Assembly (NCBI RefSeq): GCF_014697375.1
Contig: NZ_JACJRS010000013.1
Location: 1 to 64,000 of the forward strand
Direction of reading: 5' to 3'
Source of the DNA: Phormidium sp. FACHB-1136
GTDB lineage: Bacteria; Cyanobacteriota; Cyanobacteriia; Phormidesmidales; Phormidesmidaceae
Length of the DNA: 64,000 bases
Shown: piece by piece, positions 55,222 to 63,694 of the stretch
How positions within the stretch are numbered: the stretch's first letter is position 1
Layout: each line of letters opens with the position of its first letter
Translations under genes and position numbers: made by a program
The notes under the pieces: generated by a model
Database searches by the model: none
What the model saw: the letters and a program-made list of their open reading frames with translations, nothing else
Told to the model about the DNA's origin: nothing

Positions 55222-55767
55222 ATGGCAACCACGCTACAGCAGTTGGCCCAATTTCTAGATCATCGCCAATGGCGCTACCGAGTGGATCCTGCTGAATCCC
55301 GCATTTTGACCGGGGTGAAGGCGGAGTATGTGGATCCCTTTGTGATTGTGCTGCGGCTGTCGGAGCAGGGCGAGTTTTTGCAGTTCCAGGCTCCCCAGAT
55401 TTTGATGGTGCCGGATTCGGTTTATAAGGGGCCACTGCTGCAAACCATGGCCCACATCCAGTACCAAGTGAAGATGCTGCGGCTGGAGTATGACCCCACC
55501 GATGGCGAAATTCGGGCCTCGATTGAGCTGCCCTTGGAGGACGCCCCCCTAACAGAACGGCAGTTTAACCGTTGTTTGGAGGGGTTGGTTCACCTGGTAG
55601 ACCAGGAGGCGATGCCCCGGCTGAAGGCGGTGCTGGCCACGGGGGAAGACCCTGGCCGTAAGGCGTTGGCCCAGCGGTTGATGGCGGATATGCCCACTGA
55701 GTTGATGGGCCTGCTGGAGGAAATGGTGGATCTCCACCAACGACAACGCTTGGCCGATGAACGGTAG
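55222..55767 (+). CDS. YbjN-like hypothetical protein
   Basis: A 181-residue soluble protein with the fold pattern of YbjN/type III secretion chaperone-like domains common in cyanobacteria: N-terminal LQQLAQFLDHRQWRYRVD, beta strands (AEYVDPFVIVLRLSEQG; FLQFQAPQIL), then MLRLEYDPTDGEIRASIELP. The C-terminal tail is helical. The opening (short helix, then a basic-acidic strand with evaluation-type sheet) is characteristic. Molecular role unknown. A good start with GAGGAGCCACC precedes the ATG. Confidence 0.65.
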   Translation: MATTLQQLAQFLDHRQWRYRVDPAESRILTGVKAEYVDPFVIVLRLSEQGEFLQFQAPQILMVPDSVYKGPLLQTMAHIQYQVKMLRLEYDPTDGEIRASIELPLEDAPLTERQFNRCLEGLVHLVDQEAMPRLKAVLATGEDPGRKALAQRLMADMPTELMGLLEEMVDLHQRQRLADER

Positions 55768-55816
55768 CCCCGCCGATTTGCGACCCCCAGACCACCCTTG
55801 CGATGAGGACACGCCC

Positions 55817-55993
55817 ATGTACCCCGTTTATCCGTCTGGACAACATGTTTTGTTGAAAGTGAGCGAAACCGAGGCGATTGACCCCCAAACGGGGGAGCAT
55901 TTTCACCTGACGCGGAAGGATGTCGGTGGGGTTGGCTCTGGCTTTTGGTGGCTACCGCTGCTGGGCTTTTTGCTGGTGCTGCTGATTGGCTAG
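55817..55993 (+). CDS. Small single-pass membrane protein
   Basis: A 58-residue protein from the ATG 55817 (MYPVYPSGQHVLL); another in-frame ATG at 55757 would overlap the preceding gene by 11 nt. A short acidic soluble part precedes one C-terminal membrane helix (WWLPLLGFLLVLLIG). No family recognised. It may be a tail-anchored regulator co-transcribed with the YbjN-like gene. Confidence 0.5.
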   Translation: MYPVYPSGQHVLLKVSETEAIDPQTGEHFHLTRKDVGGVGSGFWWLPLLGFLLVLLIG

Positions 55994-55996
55994 ACC

Positions 55997-56018
55997 CGTA
56001 GGGTGGGCACCGCCCACC
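55997..56018. repeat. Cyanobacterial short intergenic palindrome (copy 1)
   Basis: CGTAGGGTGGGCACCGCCCACC forms a hairpin of the GTAGGGTGGGC type that is dispersed in many cyanobacterial genomes. Related degenerate copies lie at 57076-57091, 57629-57655 and 61440-61461, all between genes of this 6-kb segment. Confidence 0.6.
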
Positions 56019-56103
56019 ATCGCGGATGGAAGCCTGATGGCTTGACCCAATTCATGGGGGCGAGAAAACCTTGCCCCTCCCCCCCTCGCATGGAGTATGG
56101 CCG

Positions 56104-57060
56104 ATGCCTCGTCAATTTGCGACCGCTCGTAAACCGTCGCCTCGTTCGTCCGTTAGTCGATTTTATCGGGTGGCCAAGACCCAGCCTGGAAACTGGGCCT
56201 CCCGTCGATCTGCGGCCCGTCGTGGGGTAGACCGCGATGAGGTAGACCGTCCCCTGTTGTCTGGGGCGTCACGGTCTGCGGATCCGGTGGCCCAGCCCCA
56301 GCGGGGAACTTGGCGATCTTGGGTATGGCCTCCGGGTGTGGTGGCCATGCTGGGAGCAATGGCGGTGTTCTCGCACCAGGGCGATTTGCGGCAGCCACCC
56401 ACAACCGCTGGAACGGGCGGACGGGCGGCGTCCTCTGCACCTTCTCGGCCTGCGTCCCCCTCTCCCGCTGCACCGAGGCGAACGGTTCCTCCGGTGGCGG
56501 CGGCCCCTACCGAGCTTTCGGCGGAGCAGGTTTACCGCAAGGCAAGGTCGGCGACGGTGACGGTGATGACGCCCACGGGCACGGGGTCTGGGGTGTTTGT
56601 GAATTCATCGGGGCTGTTGCTCACCAATGAGCATGTGGTGGAGCAGTTCCCGGTGGTGCGGATTAAAACCTCCACCGGGAGCCGGGTGCTGGCGCGGGTG
56701 GTGCGGGTCGATGAGGAAAGCGATCTGGCGGTGCTGCGGGTGGCAAGGATGCCGGATGCCGCCACCTGTTTGGCCATTGGCCGGGAGCCTGTGCAACGGG
56801 GGCAAACGGTGTATGCCTTGGGCAGTCCGTTGCAGATTGAGCAGGTGTTTACCCAGGGTATTGTCAGCGCCTATTCTCCAGAGGCCATTCTGCACACGGC
56901 TGCCATTGCACCGGGCAATTCGGGGGGGCCGCTGATGAATGACCGGGGCCACATTGTGGGAATTAACCGGGCGGTGCTGCGGCGCTACGACAGTATGGCC
57001 GTTGCGGTGCCCACGTCGGCCATTCGCCAAATGGAGATTCCGGCAAGCTGTCGAGATTGA
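56104..57060 (+). CDS. Membrane-anchored trypsin-like serine protease
   Basis: A 318-residue protein from the ATG 56104; a start at 56071 is also in frame. After a basic, disordered cytoplasmic N-terminus comes a weak membrane anchor (VWPPGVVAMLGAMAVFS). A Pro/Ala-rich linker and a trypsin-like S1 domain follow, with triad His (LLLTNEHVVE), Asp (DEESDLAVLRV) and Ser (IAPGNSGGPLM). The sequence is HtrA/DegP-like but without a PDZ domain, typical of short cyanobacterial periplasmic proteases. It would cleave misfolded or signalling proteins in the periplasm. Confidence 0.82.
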   Translation: MPRQFATARKPSPRSSVSRFYRVAKTQPGNWASRRSAARRGVDRDEVDRPLLSGASRSADPVAQPQRGTWRSWVWPPGVVAMLGAMAVFSHQGDLRQPPTTAGTGGRAASSAPSRPASPSPAAPRRTVPPVAAAPTELSAEQVYRKARSATVTVMTPTGTGSGVFVNSSGLLLTNEHVVEQFPVVRIKTSTGSRVLARVVRVDEESDLAVLRVARMPDAATCLAIGREPVQRGQTVYALGSPLQIEQVFTQGIVSAYSPEAILHTAAIAPGNSGGPLMNDRGHIVGINRAVLRRYDSMAVAVPTSAIRQMEIPASCRD

Positions 57061-57188
57061 CGTTTGCCCAACTTCCGTAGGGTGGGCGGTGCTCTCGGAA
57101 TTTGCAAACTTTTGGGGCGTTGGCCGGATAGGGAAATAGCGGCCCATAGACCGCTGACTGTGCAACTTAGTTTTGGAGAAATGGAACG

Positions 57189-57614
57189 ATGGCTTGGAGT
57201 AACTGGATTGAGTGCAAGTTTGATGCGAAGGGCAACCTGGATACGTCGCGGTTGGGGCAGGTGCCGAATGGGGCTGGGGTGTATGCCATTGCGACGAAGA
57301 CGGGCTGGCGCTACAACACGCATTATGTGGGCCGTTCTGGGCGCAGTATGCGGGGGCGGTTGCAACGGCACTTGGGGGGCAGTGGTAATAAGGTGATTGC
57401 GGGGCTGTTGCGAAATAAGCAGGAACGCCCCAGCGACCCGACCCAGGCGGTGTATGTGGCCTATTTGGAGACGCGGGAACACAAGCTGGTGGAGGCGGCG
57501 TATTTGGATGCCCATGACCGCCCGGTTGCGAACCTGATTCGGGCGCGGTTGCCGGAGGGGCTGCCGGAGGGGCTGCGGGAGGATGCGGTGATGAAGTCGC
57601 CGTTGGAGGATTAG
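57189..57614 (+). CDS. GIY-YIG nuclease-superfamily protein
   Basis: A 141-residue protein. GAGVYAIATK (GIY equivalent), THYVGRSGRSMRGRLQRHL (YIG equivalent plus catalytic Arg and downstream His), EHKLVEAAYLD (metal-binding Glu) and a final Asn (VANLIRA) appear in the right order for a stand-alone GIY-YIG domain. Such proteins cut DNA as repair, restriction or homing enzymes. Isolated here between dispersed repeats, its role is open. Confidence 0.7.
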   Translation: MAWSNWIECKFDAKGNLDTSRLGQVPNGAGVYAIATKTGWRYNTHYVGRSGRSMRGRLQRHLGGSGNKVIAGLLRNKQERPSDPTQAVYVAYLETREHKLVEAAYLDAHDRPVANLIRARLPEGLPEGLREDAVMKSPLED

Positions 57615-57628
57615 GCGTAACCCCAACG

Positions 57629-57655
57629 GTCGGGTGGGCACACGGCCCACCCGAC
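57629..57655. repeat. Perfect 11-bp intergenic hairpin (repeat family copy 3)
   Basis: GTCGGGTGGGC, a 5-nt loop ACACG, and GCCCACCCGAC form a perfect hairpin just after the GIY-YIG gene. It belongs to the GGGTGGGC family seen at 55997, 57076 and 61440. It may also act as a transcript 3'-end stabiliser; no U-run follows. Confidence 0.6.
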
Positions 57656-57776
57656 TGAGATAAGTTTTGAGACATTTTGGTGGGGTTGGCGAGATAGCTT
57701 GGCGGTGGGGGGATGCTAGGGCTGTGCCCCACGGGTTGGCTTGGGTAGTTTTGGAGCTTTTTGCGAGGTGGGACGG

Positions 57777-60700
57777 ATGGATGAGGCGAGAGAGCAGCAA
57801 TATGTGACGCTGGCTCAAAAGCTCCTGGGGCGCTTCTGGGGGAAGAAGCGAGCCCAAACCCTGATGGAACAAGCTTATGAGTGGCTAACCCAAGCTCAGT
57901 TAGGGATCGACCCGGCGGCAAATTTGGAGCGGGCGATCACGGCCTACGGGAAATCGGCGGAGATTATGCGACGGTTGGGACTGAATTCTGATCTCTCCTT
58001 GATCCTAAATAACCAGGGCACTACAAGGCTAACCCAAGCCGAGTTGGGGATTGAGCCGATGCAAAACTTGGAGTGGGCAATCGCCTCCTATAGGGAATCA
58101 GCGGAAATCAGGAAGCGGTTGGGCTTAGAGCTTTCACTCTCCCACACCTTGAATAATCAGGGTAATGCAAGGCTTGCCCAAGCTCAGTTAGGTATCGACC
58201 CGGTGGCGAATTTGGAGCGGGCGATCACGGCCCACGGGAAAGCAGCGGAAATCAGGAAACGGTTAGGGGCAGAGCGTGACCTCTCCGATACTTTGAATAA
58301 CCAGGGCACTGCAAGACTGACCCAAGCTCAGTTAGGCATCAACCCAATAGAGAATCTAGAGTGGGCAATCGCTGCTTACAGAGAATCAGCAGAGATTAGG
58401 CGATGGTTGAGATTAGAGCGTGACTTATCTCAGACTTTGAATAACCAGGGCACTGCAAGACTGACCCAAGCTCAGTTAGGCATCAACCCAATAGAGAATG
58501 TAGAGTGGGCAATCGTGCTCTATTCAGAATCGAGCCAGATTATGCGACGCTTAGGCTTAGAGCACGACCTTTCCAAATCATTGAATAATCAAGGCAAGGC
58601 GTGGCAGACCCAAGCCGAGTTAGGAGTTGAGCCAGCCCAAAATCTGGAGCGGGCGATTTTGGCCCACAACGAATCGGTGGAAATTACGGAGCGGTTAGGA
58701 CTATATCTAATCCTCAGCGATACCTTAAATAACAAGGCCAATGCCCATTGCACCCAAGCCGAGTTAGGGATCGAGCCAGCCCAGAATTTAGAGCGGGCAA
58801 TCTTGGCGTACGGGGAATCGGTGGAGATTATGCGACGGTTGGGGTTAGAGCGCATCCTCTCCGCCACCTTGGCGAACCAGGCCACTGCGCGGTGGAACCA
58901 AGCTCAGCTAGGGATTGATCCAGCGTTGAATTTGGAGCGGGCGATCTTGGCCTACGAGGAATCGGCGGAGGTTATGCAACGGTTGGGGTTAGAGAGCGAC
59001 CTCTCTAGTATCTTGATGAACCAGGCTAATGCGCGGCAGACCCAAGCGGAGTTAGGGATCGACCCGGCGCTGAATTTGGAGCTGGCGATCACCGTCTACG
59101 GGGAATCGGCGGAGATTAGCCGACGGTTGGGGTTAGAGCGCACCCTCTCCCGTACCTTGATGAACCAAGCCATTGCATGGAAGACCCAAGCAGAGTTAGG
59201 GATCGACCCGGCGCTGAATTTGGAGCGGGCGATCACCGTCTACGAGGAATCGGCGGAGGTTATGCAACGGTTGGGGTTAGAGAGCGACCTCTCTAGTATC
59301 TTGATGAACCAGGCTAATGCGCGGCAGACCCAAGCGGAGTTAGGGATCGACCCGGCGCTGAATTTGGAGCTGGCGATCACCGTCTACGGGGAATCGGCGG
59401 AGATTAGCCGACGGTTGGGGTTAGAGCGCATCCTGGCGGGGACGCTGCATAACCTGGGTAATACTTACAAAACCCAGGCGAATCAAGCTGATGTCGATGA
59501 AATCACCCGTGAGCAAGCCTTACCCAACGCTCTGCAATGCTACCGCGAAGCGCTCACCTACTTCGACCCAGTGGTGCTGCCCGTAGACACCCTTAGATCG
59601 GCTCGTGCCCTCGGCGATCTGCACTTTAGCCAAGGTCACTGGCACGCCGCCCTAGCCGAAGGCTACCAAGTGGCCATCGCCGCTGTAGAACAAACCCGCA
59701 CCTGGGCCACCGACGATAAGCGCCGCCAAGAACTGATGGAAAACGCCATTGGGGTTTATGCCAACGCCCTGCAATGCCACATCAACCTTGGCCAATTCGA
59801 CCAAGCCATCCTGCTCACCGAACGCGCCCGTTCCCGCCATCTGGTAGAACTGATGGCCAGCAACGATGCCTACAAGAGCGGCAACATTGCCCCCGAAGTC
59901 TTGAACTATCTAGAACAATACGAAGCCCTGCAACAGCGCATCAACGCCGAACGCCAGCGCCAGCAACAGGGCGACACCAAAGCCCTCAGCACCAGCACCG
60001 AACGCGCCGCATCCCTCGATAGCCTAAAAATGACCCGCGCCGAAATTGACCACCTCGATGCCGAAAAAGACCGCATTTGGAAGCACCTACGCCAACTCGA
60101 CCCCGTCCTAGCCGGACAGCTCGAAGTGCGCCCCCCCGACTTTGACACCCTGCGGCAACTCATCGACCGCCCCACCACCGCCCTGCTCAGCTTCTACTCC
60201 ACCAACGACCACACCTACATCTTTGTGCTGCGGCAAGACCGCATCGACCTCCACACCTGCACCGATCAGGGCTATCGCCAACTGCAAACCTGGATTCTGC
60301 AAAACTGGCTAACCCCCTACCAGCAAAACTTCTCCACCTGGAGAGAAGCCATGCCCCAGCAGTTGACCGAACTCTCCCAGCGCCTCCAACTCGATACCCT
60401 GATCCAAACCCACCTGCAAGGCATTGATGAACTCATCCTCATCCCCCACATCGCCCTGCATTTAATTCCCTTTGCGGCTCTGCCCGTGGAAGAGGGGGCG
60501 AGGGTTCTGGGCGACGCCTTTAAACTGCGCCTCGTCCCCAGTGCTCAGGTTTTGAACTATTGCCAACAGCGCCCCACCCCCACCCAGCTCGACTCCATCG
60601 CCCTGGTCGAAGATGCCACCGATGACCTCATCTGCACCCGCTACGAATGCGACGCGATTGATCAACTCCAGCCCGCCCCCACGCGCCACCGCCTGCGGGG

Positions 60701-61439
60701 TTCCGCCGAAGCCACCATCGCCGCCTATCGCCACCTGCTCCAAGACCAGGGCGTTCAGGCGCTCCATTCCAGCCACCACGCCAGCTCTGTCTTGGGCACA
60801 CCCCTAGACTCGGCCCTGCTTTTGGGGGATGGCCTGATCACCCTGGGCCAGTTGATGAGCCCTGGCTGGCGGATGCCCGACCTGGTGGAGGTGTTTCTCT
60901 CCTGTTGCGAAACCGCCCTAGGCAAGCCCAACCTCACCGACGATATCCTCACCCTCAGCGCCGGATTTCTCAGCGCCGGGGCGCGTAGCGTCATCAGCAC
61001 CCTCTGGTCGGTGGATGAATTGGCCACCACGATTTTCTGCATCCGCTACTACCACCACCGCCATCCCGACGCAGACACCTGGAACGACCGCCCCACCGCC
61101 CTGTACCTGGCCCAGCAAGACCTCCGCACCCTCCCCGGCAGCGCCCTGGCGGATCCTACCCAGTTCAAACCCCTCATGGATTTTTACCAGCAGCACCTCG
61201 CCGACGAATATCCCCGTCTGCTAGAACAAGCTGCCAACCTGAAAAGCCAAGAAAAAGCTGCCAAACAGGCTGGGGATCGGGCCAAGGCCAAAGACCTGAA
61301 AGAAAAACGGGAGGCTCTGGACTTGAAAGTGCAGCAAAATAAACGCCTCCGCGAAGGCTTGCCCACCCTTTGCCAAACGCCCACCCCCTTTGCCTCCCCC
61401 TTCTATTGGGCTGCCTTTACCTGCCAAGGTCTGCGCTAG
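57777..61439 (+). CDS. TPR-CHAT cysteine protease
   Basis: A 1220-residue protein starting at ATG 57777 (MDEAREQQYVTLAQ) with a GAGGTGGGA ribosome site. Residues ~38-565 are eleven 48-residue TPR-like repeats (consensus QAxLGIDPxxNLExAI and SAEIxRRLGL), then a conventional TPR/helical region (FDQAILLTERARSRHLVELM) and a C-terminal CHAT domain (~790-1220). The CHAT catalytic His is in ALHSSHHASSVLG and the Cys in VFLSCCETALG, ending in PFYWAAFTCQG. A charged coiled coil is inserted near the end (AKAKDLKEKREALD). CHAT proteases are caspase-like and are often switched on by a sensor arm. The next two genes encode a possible sigma-like and a DUF1822 protein, suggesting a signalling cassette. Confidence 0.88.
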   Translation: MDEAREQQYVTLAQKLLGRFWGKKRAQTLMEQAYEWLTQAQLGIDPAANLERAITAYGKSAEIMRRLGLNSDLSLILNNQGTTRLTQAELGIEPMQNLEWAIASYRESAEIRKRLGLELSLSHTLNNQGNARLAQAQLGIDPVANLERAITAHGKAAEIRKRLGAERDLSDTLNNQGTARLTQAQLGINPIENLEWAIAAYRESAEIRRWLRLERDLSQTLNNQGTARLTQAQLGINPIENVEWAIVLYSESSQIMRRLGLEHDLSKSLNNQGKAWQTQAELGVEPAQNLERAILAHNESVEITERLGLYLILSDTLNNKANAHCTQAELGIEPAQNLERAILAYGESVEIMRRLGLERILSATLANQATARWNQAQLGIDPALNLERAILAYEESAEVMQRLGLESDLSSILMNQANARQTQAELGIDPALNLELAITVYGESAEISRRLGLERTLSRTLMNQAIAWKTQAELGIDPALNLERAITVYEESAEVMQRLGLESDLSSILMNQANARQTQAELGIDPALNLELAITVYGESAEISRRLGLERILAGTLHNLGNTYKTQANQADVDEITREQALPNALQCYREALTYFDPVVLPVDTLRSARALGDLHFSQGHWHAALAEGYQVAIAAVEQTRTWATDDKRRQELMENAIGVYANALQCHINLGQFDQAILLTERARSRHLVELMASNDAYKSGNIAPEVLNYLEQYEALQQRINAERQRQQQGDTKALSTSTERAASLDSLKMTRAEIDHLDAEKDRIWKHLRQLDPVLAGQLEVRPPDFDTLRQLIDRPTTALLSFYSTNDHTYIFVLRQDRIDLHTCTDQGYRQLQTWILQNWLTPYQQNFSTWREAMPQQLTELSQRLQLDTLIQTHLQGIDELILIPHIALHLIPFAALPVEEGARVLGDAFKLRLVPSAQVLNYCQQRPTPTQLDSIALVEDATDDLICTRYECDAIDQLQPAPTRHRLRGSAEATIAAYRHLLQDQGVQALHSSHHASSVLGTPLDSALLLGDGLITLGQLMSPGWRMPDLVEVFLSCCETALGKPNLTDDILTLSAGFLSAGARSVISTLWSVDELATTIFCIRYYHHRHPDADTWNDRPTALYLAQQDLRTLPGSALADPTQFKPLMDFYQQHLADEYPRLLEQAANLKSQEKAAKQAGDRAKAKDLKEKREALDLKVQQNKRLREGLPTLCQTPTPFASPFYWAAFTCQGLR
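57888..59471 (+). repeat. Eleven 144-bp tandem repeats encoding TPR-like units
   Basis: Eleven in-frame 144-bp units begin near 57888. Units near the 3' end are the most alike: 58952-59142 and 59240-59430 are identical over 191 bp, two units apart. This shows recent two-unit duplication and implies that repeat number varies between strains. Confidence 0.8.
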
Positions 61440-61558
61440 CCGTAGGGCACCCGCCCACCTACCCAAATTTGCAAAACCCCCCTGATAGATCGGTGGGTGC
61501 AGCAAACCCCGATAGTTCCCTGAGTTCTATGTTCCTGTCCCAAAGCTTGGAGTGATCC

Positions 61559-62758
61559 ATGCCCATCACCATCCAAAACCCCGCCCAACCCGACGGCATC
61601 GACCTGTGGGCTAACGTCCTCAACCGCATGATGCCCTACAAACACAACGACCAAGACCTCGATCAGCGGCTCATTGCCCTGGTGGAGGCCATTGTCCAGA
61701 TTCCGCCCGATGAGGTGGAACAGCGAGAAGCGGCCATTGATCGCTTCCTGGGGATGATCTACTGTCTACCGAATCTCTATTTTCCAGGCAAGAAGGAGAC
61801 TCCAAGGGAGCAGTTTTTGCGACGACAGTTTCCTGAATGGGATCGCGAGGCTGTGCGGGATCGCATCCTTACCGAGGTGGTCATCCCCAAGGCAAAAGCC
61901 AAGATCCACGAGTTTTACCCCACGGGCAAATATCTAGCGCCCACCCTAGGCAACTGGGTCAACCGCAAGTTGCGGCTTTACTATAAGTGCCTCGATGCCT
62001 ACCAAAACCGCCGACCCGATGCCGCTCTAGATAACGACCAAGACGGAGCCAACGAACGTCTGGAGTGGGAGATCTTTGCCGCCAACCCCACCCTCAGCGA
62101 CTTAGAGGACATCATTGCCCAAGATCAAGCCAAACAGCGTCCTGAGGGCATGTCTGCCCCCCTGTTTGCCGAGGTGGCCCAAGGAATCGCCAACGTGCTG
62201 GGGCAAACCCCCACCCAGCGGTTTATCACCTATGTTAAGGACGATCCCCAGGGGGTGCTGCGGGCCAAGTCGCCGCCCAACTATCCTGCCTGCACCTACC
62301 AGGTGTTGATCCAGCGAATTTTCCTGAACCAGGACGACAAAACCGCCGTTGCCAAGGAGTTCAGCATTCCCTACCAGAATCTCAATCCCCACTACAACCG
62401 CCATGTCTGCCCCGCCTTTATCCAGCGGCTGATTCTGGAAGAGGGCTTTTTTGACCCCCAAGACTATGACAAACTGCGGCACTATATTGACCAAGATCCC
62501 TTGGGTTTGCTGCAAAATTGCTACAAGCCCCAAATGCCCAAGGTCAATGCCCAATTCCTCGCCCAGCAACGGCTACGGATTTATCGAGAGGCTGATCCTG
62601 TTCCCTTTGAGGACATCTGGAACAGTCTGATTCAACAACAGGCGATGGCCCCCTCTCGCCTAGATTGTGACCAACTAGAGAAGTTTTGGGTAAAAACGGC
62701 CTTTCCTCTGGTGGCTCAGGAGGCACTGCGTGTACTGGCTTACGACCTGGAGGTTTAA
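61559..62758 (+). CDS. Hypothetical protein, possible sigma-region-2-like segment
   Basis: A 399-residue all-helical, soluble protein. The segment FYPTGKYLAPTLGNWVNRKL plus RLYYKCLDAYQ (~120-150) resembles the sigma-70 region-2 pattern (glycine-led helix, then WVN-R-L) seen in cyanobacterial sigma-like proteins of DUF1822/CHAT clusters. The C-terminal part repeats SIPYQNLNPHYNRHVCPAF-like helices but no clear sigma-4 HTH is visible. It lies 119 bp after the CHAT gene and 5 bp before the DUF1822 gene, so all three are probably coexpressed. The sigma resemblance is an inference by eye and could be wrong; a non-DNA-binding adaptor is possible. Confidence 0.5.
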   Translation: MPITIQNPAQPDGIDLWANVLNRMMPYKHNDQDLDQRLIALVEAIVQIPPDEVEQREAAIDRFLGMIYCLPNLYFPGKKETPREQFLRRQFPEWDREAVRDRILTEVVIPKAKAKIHEFYPTGKYLAPTLGNWVNRKLRLYYKCLDAYQNRRPDAALDNDQDGANERLEWEIFAANPTLSDLEDIIAQDQAKQRPEGMSAPLFAEVAQGIANVLGQTPTQRFITYVKDDPQGVLRAKSPPNYPACTYQVLIQRIFLNQDDKTAVAKEFSIPYQNLNPHYNRHVCPAFIQRLILEEGFFDPQDYDKLRHYIDQDPLGLLQNCYKPQMPKVNAQFLAQQRLRIYREADPVPFEDIWNSLIQQQAMAPSRLDCDQLEKFWVKTAFPLVAQEALRVLAYDLEV

Positions 62759-62763
62759 TCACC

Positions 62764-63603
62764 ATGACAATTACCGTGGAACAATTTGACAACGCAATTT
62801 CCCTTGAGCTGCCCCAGGATGCCCAGGAATGGGCGCGGTTATTTGCCGCCAAGCAAGGCGATGTAGCCACTGGGAAACAGGTCTACCTCAATACCCTGGC
62901 CGTCTATGCCCTGCACCACTACCTAGCCCAGCAAAGCATTGAGTCTGACCTAGAGCAAAGCCAGAGCTGGTATCCCCATGCCCTCTCGGCTCCCAATGCC
63001 GCCGATTTGCTCGTACCTGGGGTAGGACGGGTGGAATGTCGTCCGGTGTTGCTGCAAGCGGCCACCGCCTTTGAAATCCCAGATACCGCCTGGGATGATC
63101 GGGTGGCCTATGTGGCGATTGGCATTGAAGAGCGGTTGGATCGGGTTTATTTATTGGGCTATTTGCCCGTGCGCTCTCCCGACAACCTGATGCAGTCCAT
63201 CCCGTTTACCCAACTGTTGCCCATGGCCGACTTGCCCGACCATCTCCACTTTTTGCAAGAGGGACTAACCTGGCTAGAAAGTGATGACGAGGTTGCCGTC
63301 CAGGTGCGGGAACTGCAAGAAGTCTATTCCCTGACCCATTTTGTGGCCCAGTTAGAAACGGCCTACAACGAAACGGAAGACGTTTTTCAGGATTCACGCA
63401 TTGCCGATTGTCTATCGGGTGCGGCCAGCGAAATGGGATTGACGGCCAGAGAAGCGGTGCTAAAAAGCCCAGCTACCTTTGGGCTCAAAGCGGAAGACGA
63501 CCTCTCCGAGGAAGACATGGAGGATATGGTGGGGATCCTGGCCGAAGATGTCTTGGATAAATTGAGGCAAATCTGGGGTAATCGTCGCCGTCGAGTTACT
63601 TGA
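62764..63603 (+). CDS. DUF1822 family protein
   Basis: A 279-residue protein from the ATG at 62764. DUF1822 hallmarks are present: QVYLNTLAVYALHHYLAQQ, then SQSWYPHALSAPNAADLLVP and GVGRVECRPVL, and a second domain (VAYVAIGIEERLDRVYLLGYL). The C-terminal ~70 residues are acidic and helical. DUF1822 is almost confined to cyanobacteria and repeatedly neighbours CHAT and sigma-like genes. Its function is unknown. A start 78 nt upstream overlaps the previous gene and is disfavoured. Confidence 0.85.
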   Translation: MTITVEQFDNAISLELPQDAQEWARLFAAKQGDVATGKQVYLNTLAVYALHHYLAQQSIESDLEQSQSWYPHALSAPNAADLLVPGVGRVECRPVLLQAATAFEIPDTAWDDRVAYVAIGIEERLDRVYLLGYLPVRSPDNLMQSIPFTQLLPMADLPDHLHFLQEGLTWLESDDEVAVQVRELQEVYSLTHFVAQLETAYNETEDVFQDSRIADCLSGAASEMGLTAREAVLKSPATFGLKAEDDLSEEDMEDMVGILAEDVLDKLRQIWGNRRRRVT

Positions 63604-63694
63604 GTCCTTCGGTGTCCGGTTGATCCGGCTGTCATCACCTTTCAGCGCCCGAGAGACAGGCCATAACCGCATGATCTGTCTCTCCACCGTTCGT

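Noticed and set aside
56605-57921. 438-codon minus-strand open frame opposite the protease and GIY-YIG genes
   Set aside because: Pro/Ser/His/Thr-rich antisense translation across two recognised genes and intergenic repeats; no domain.
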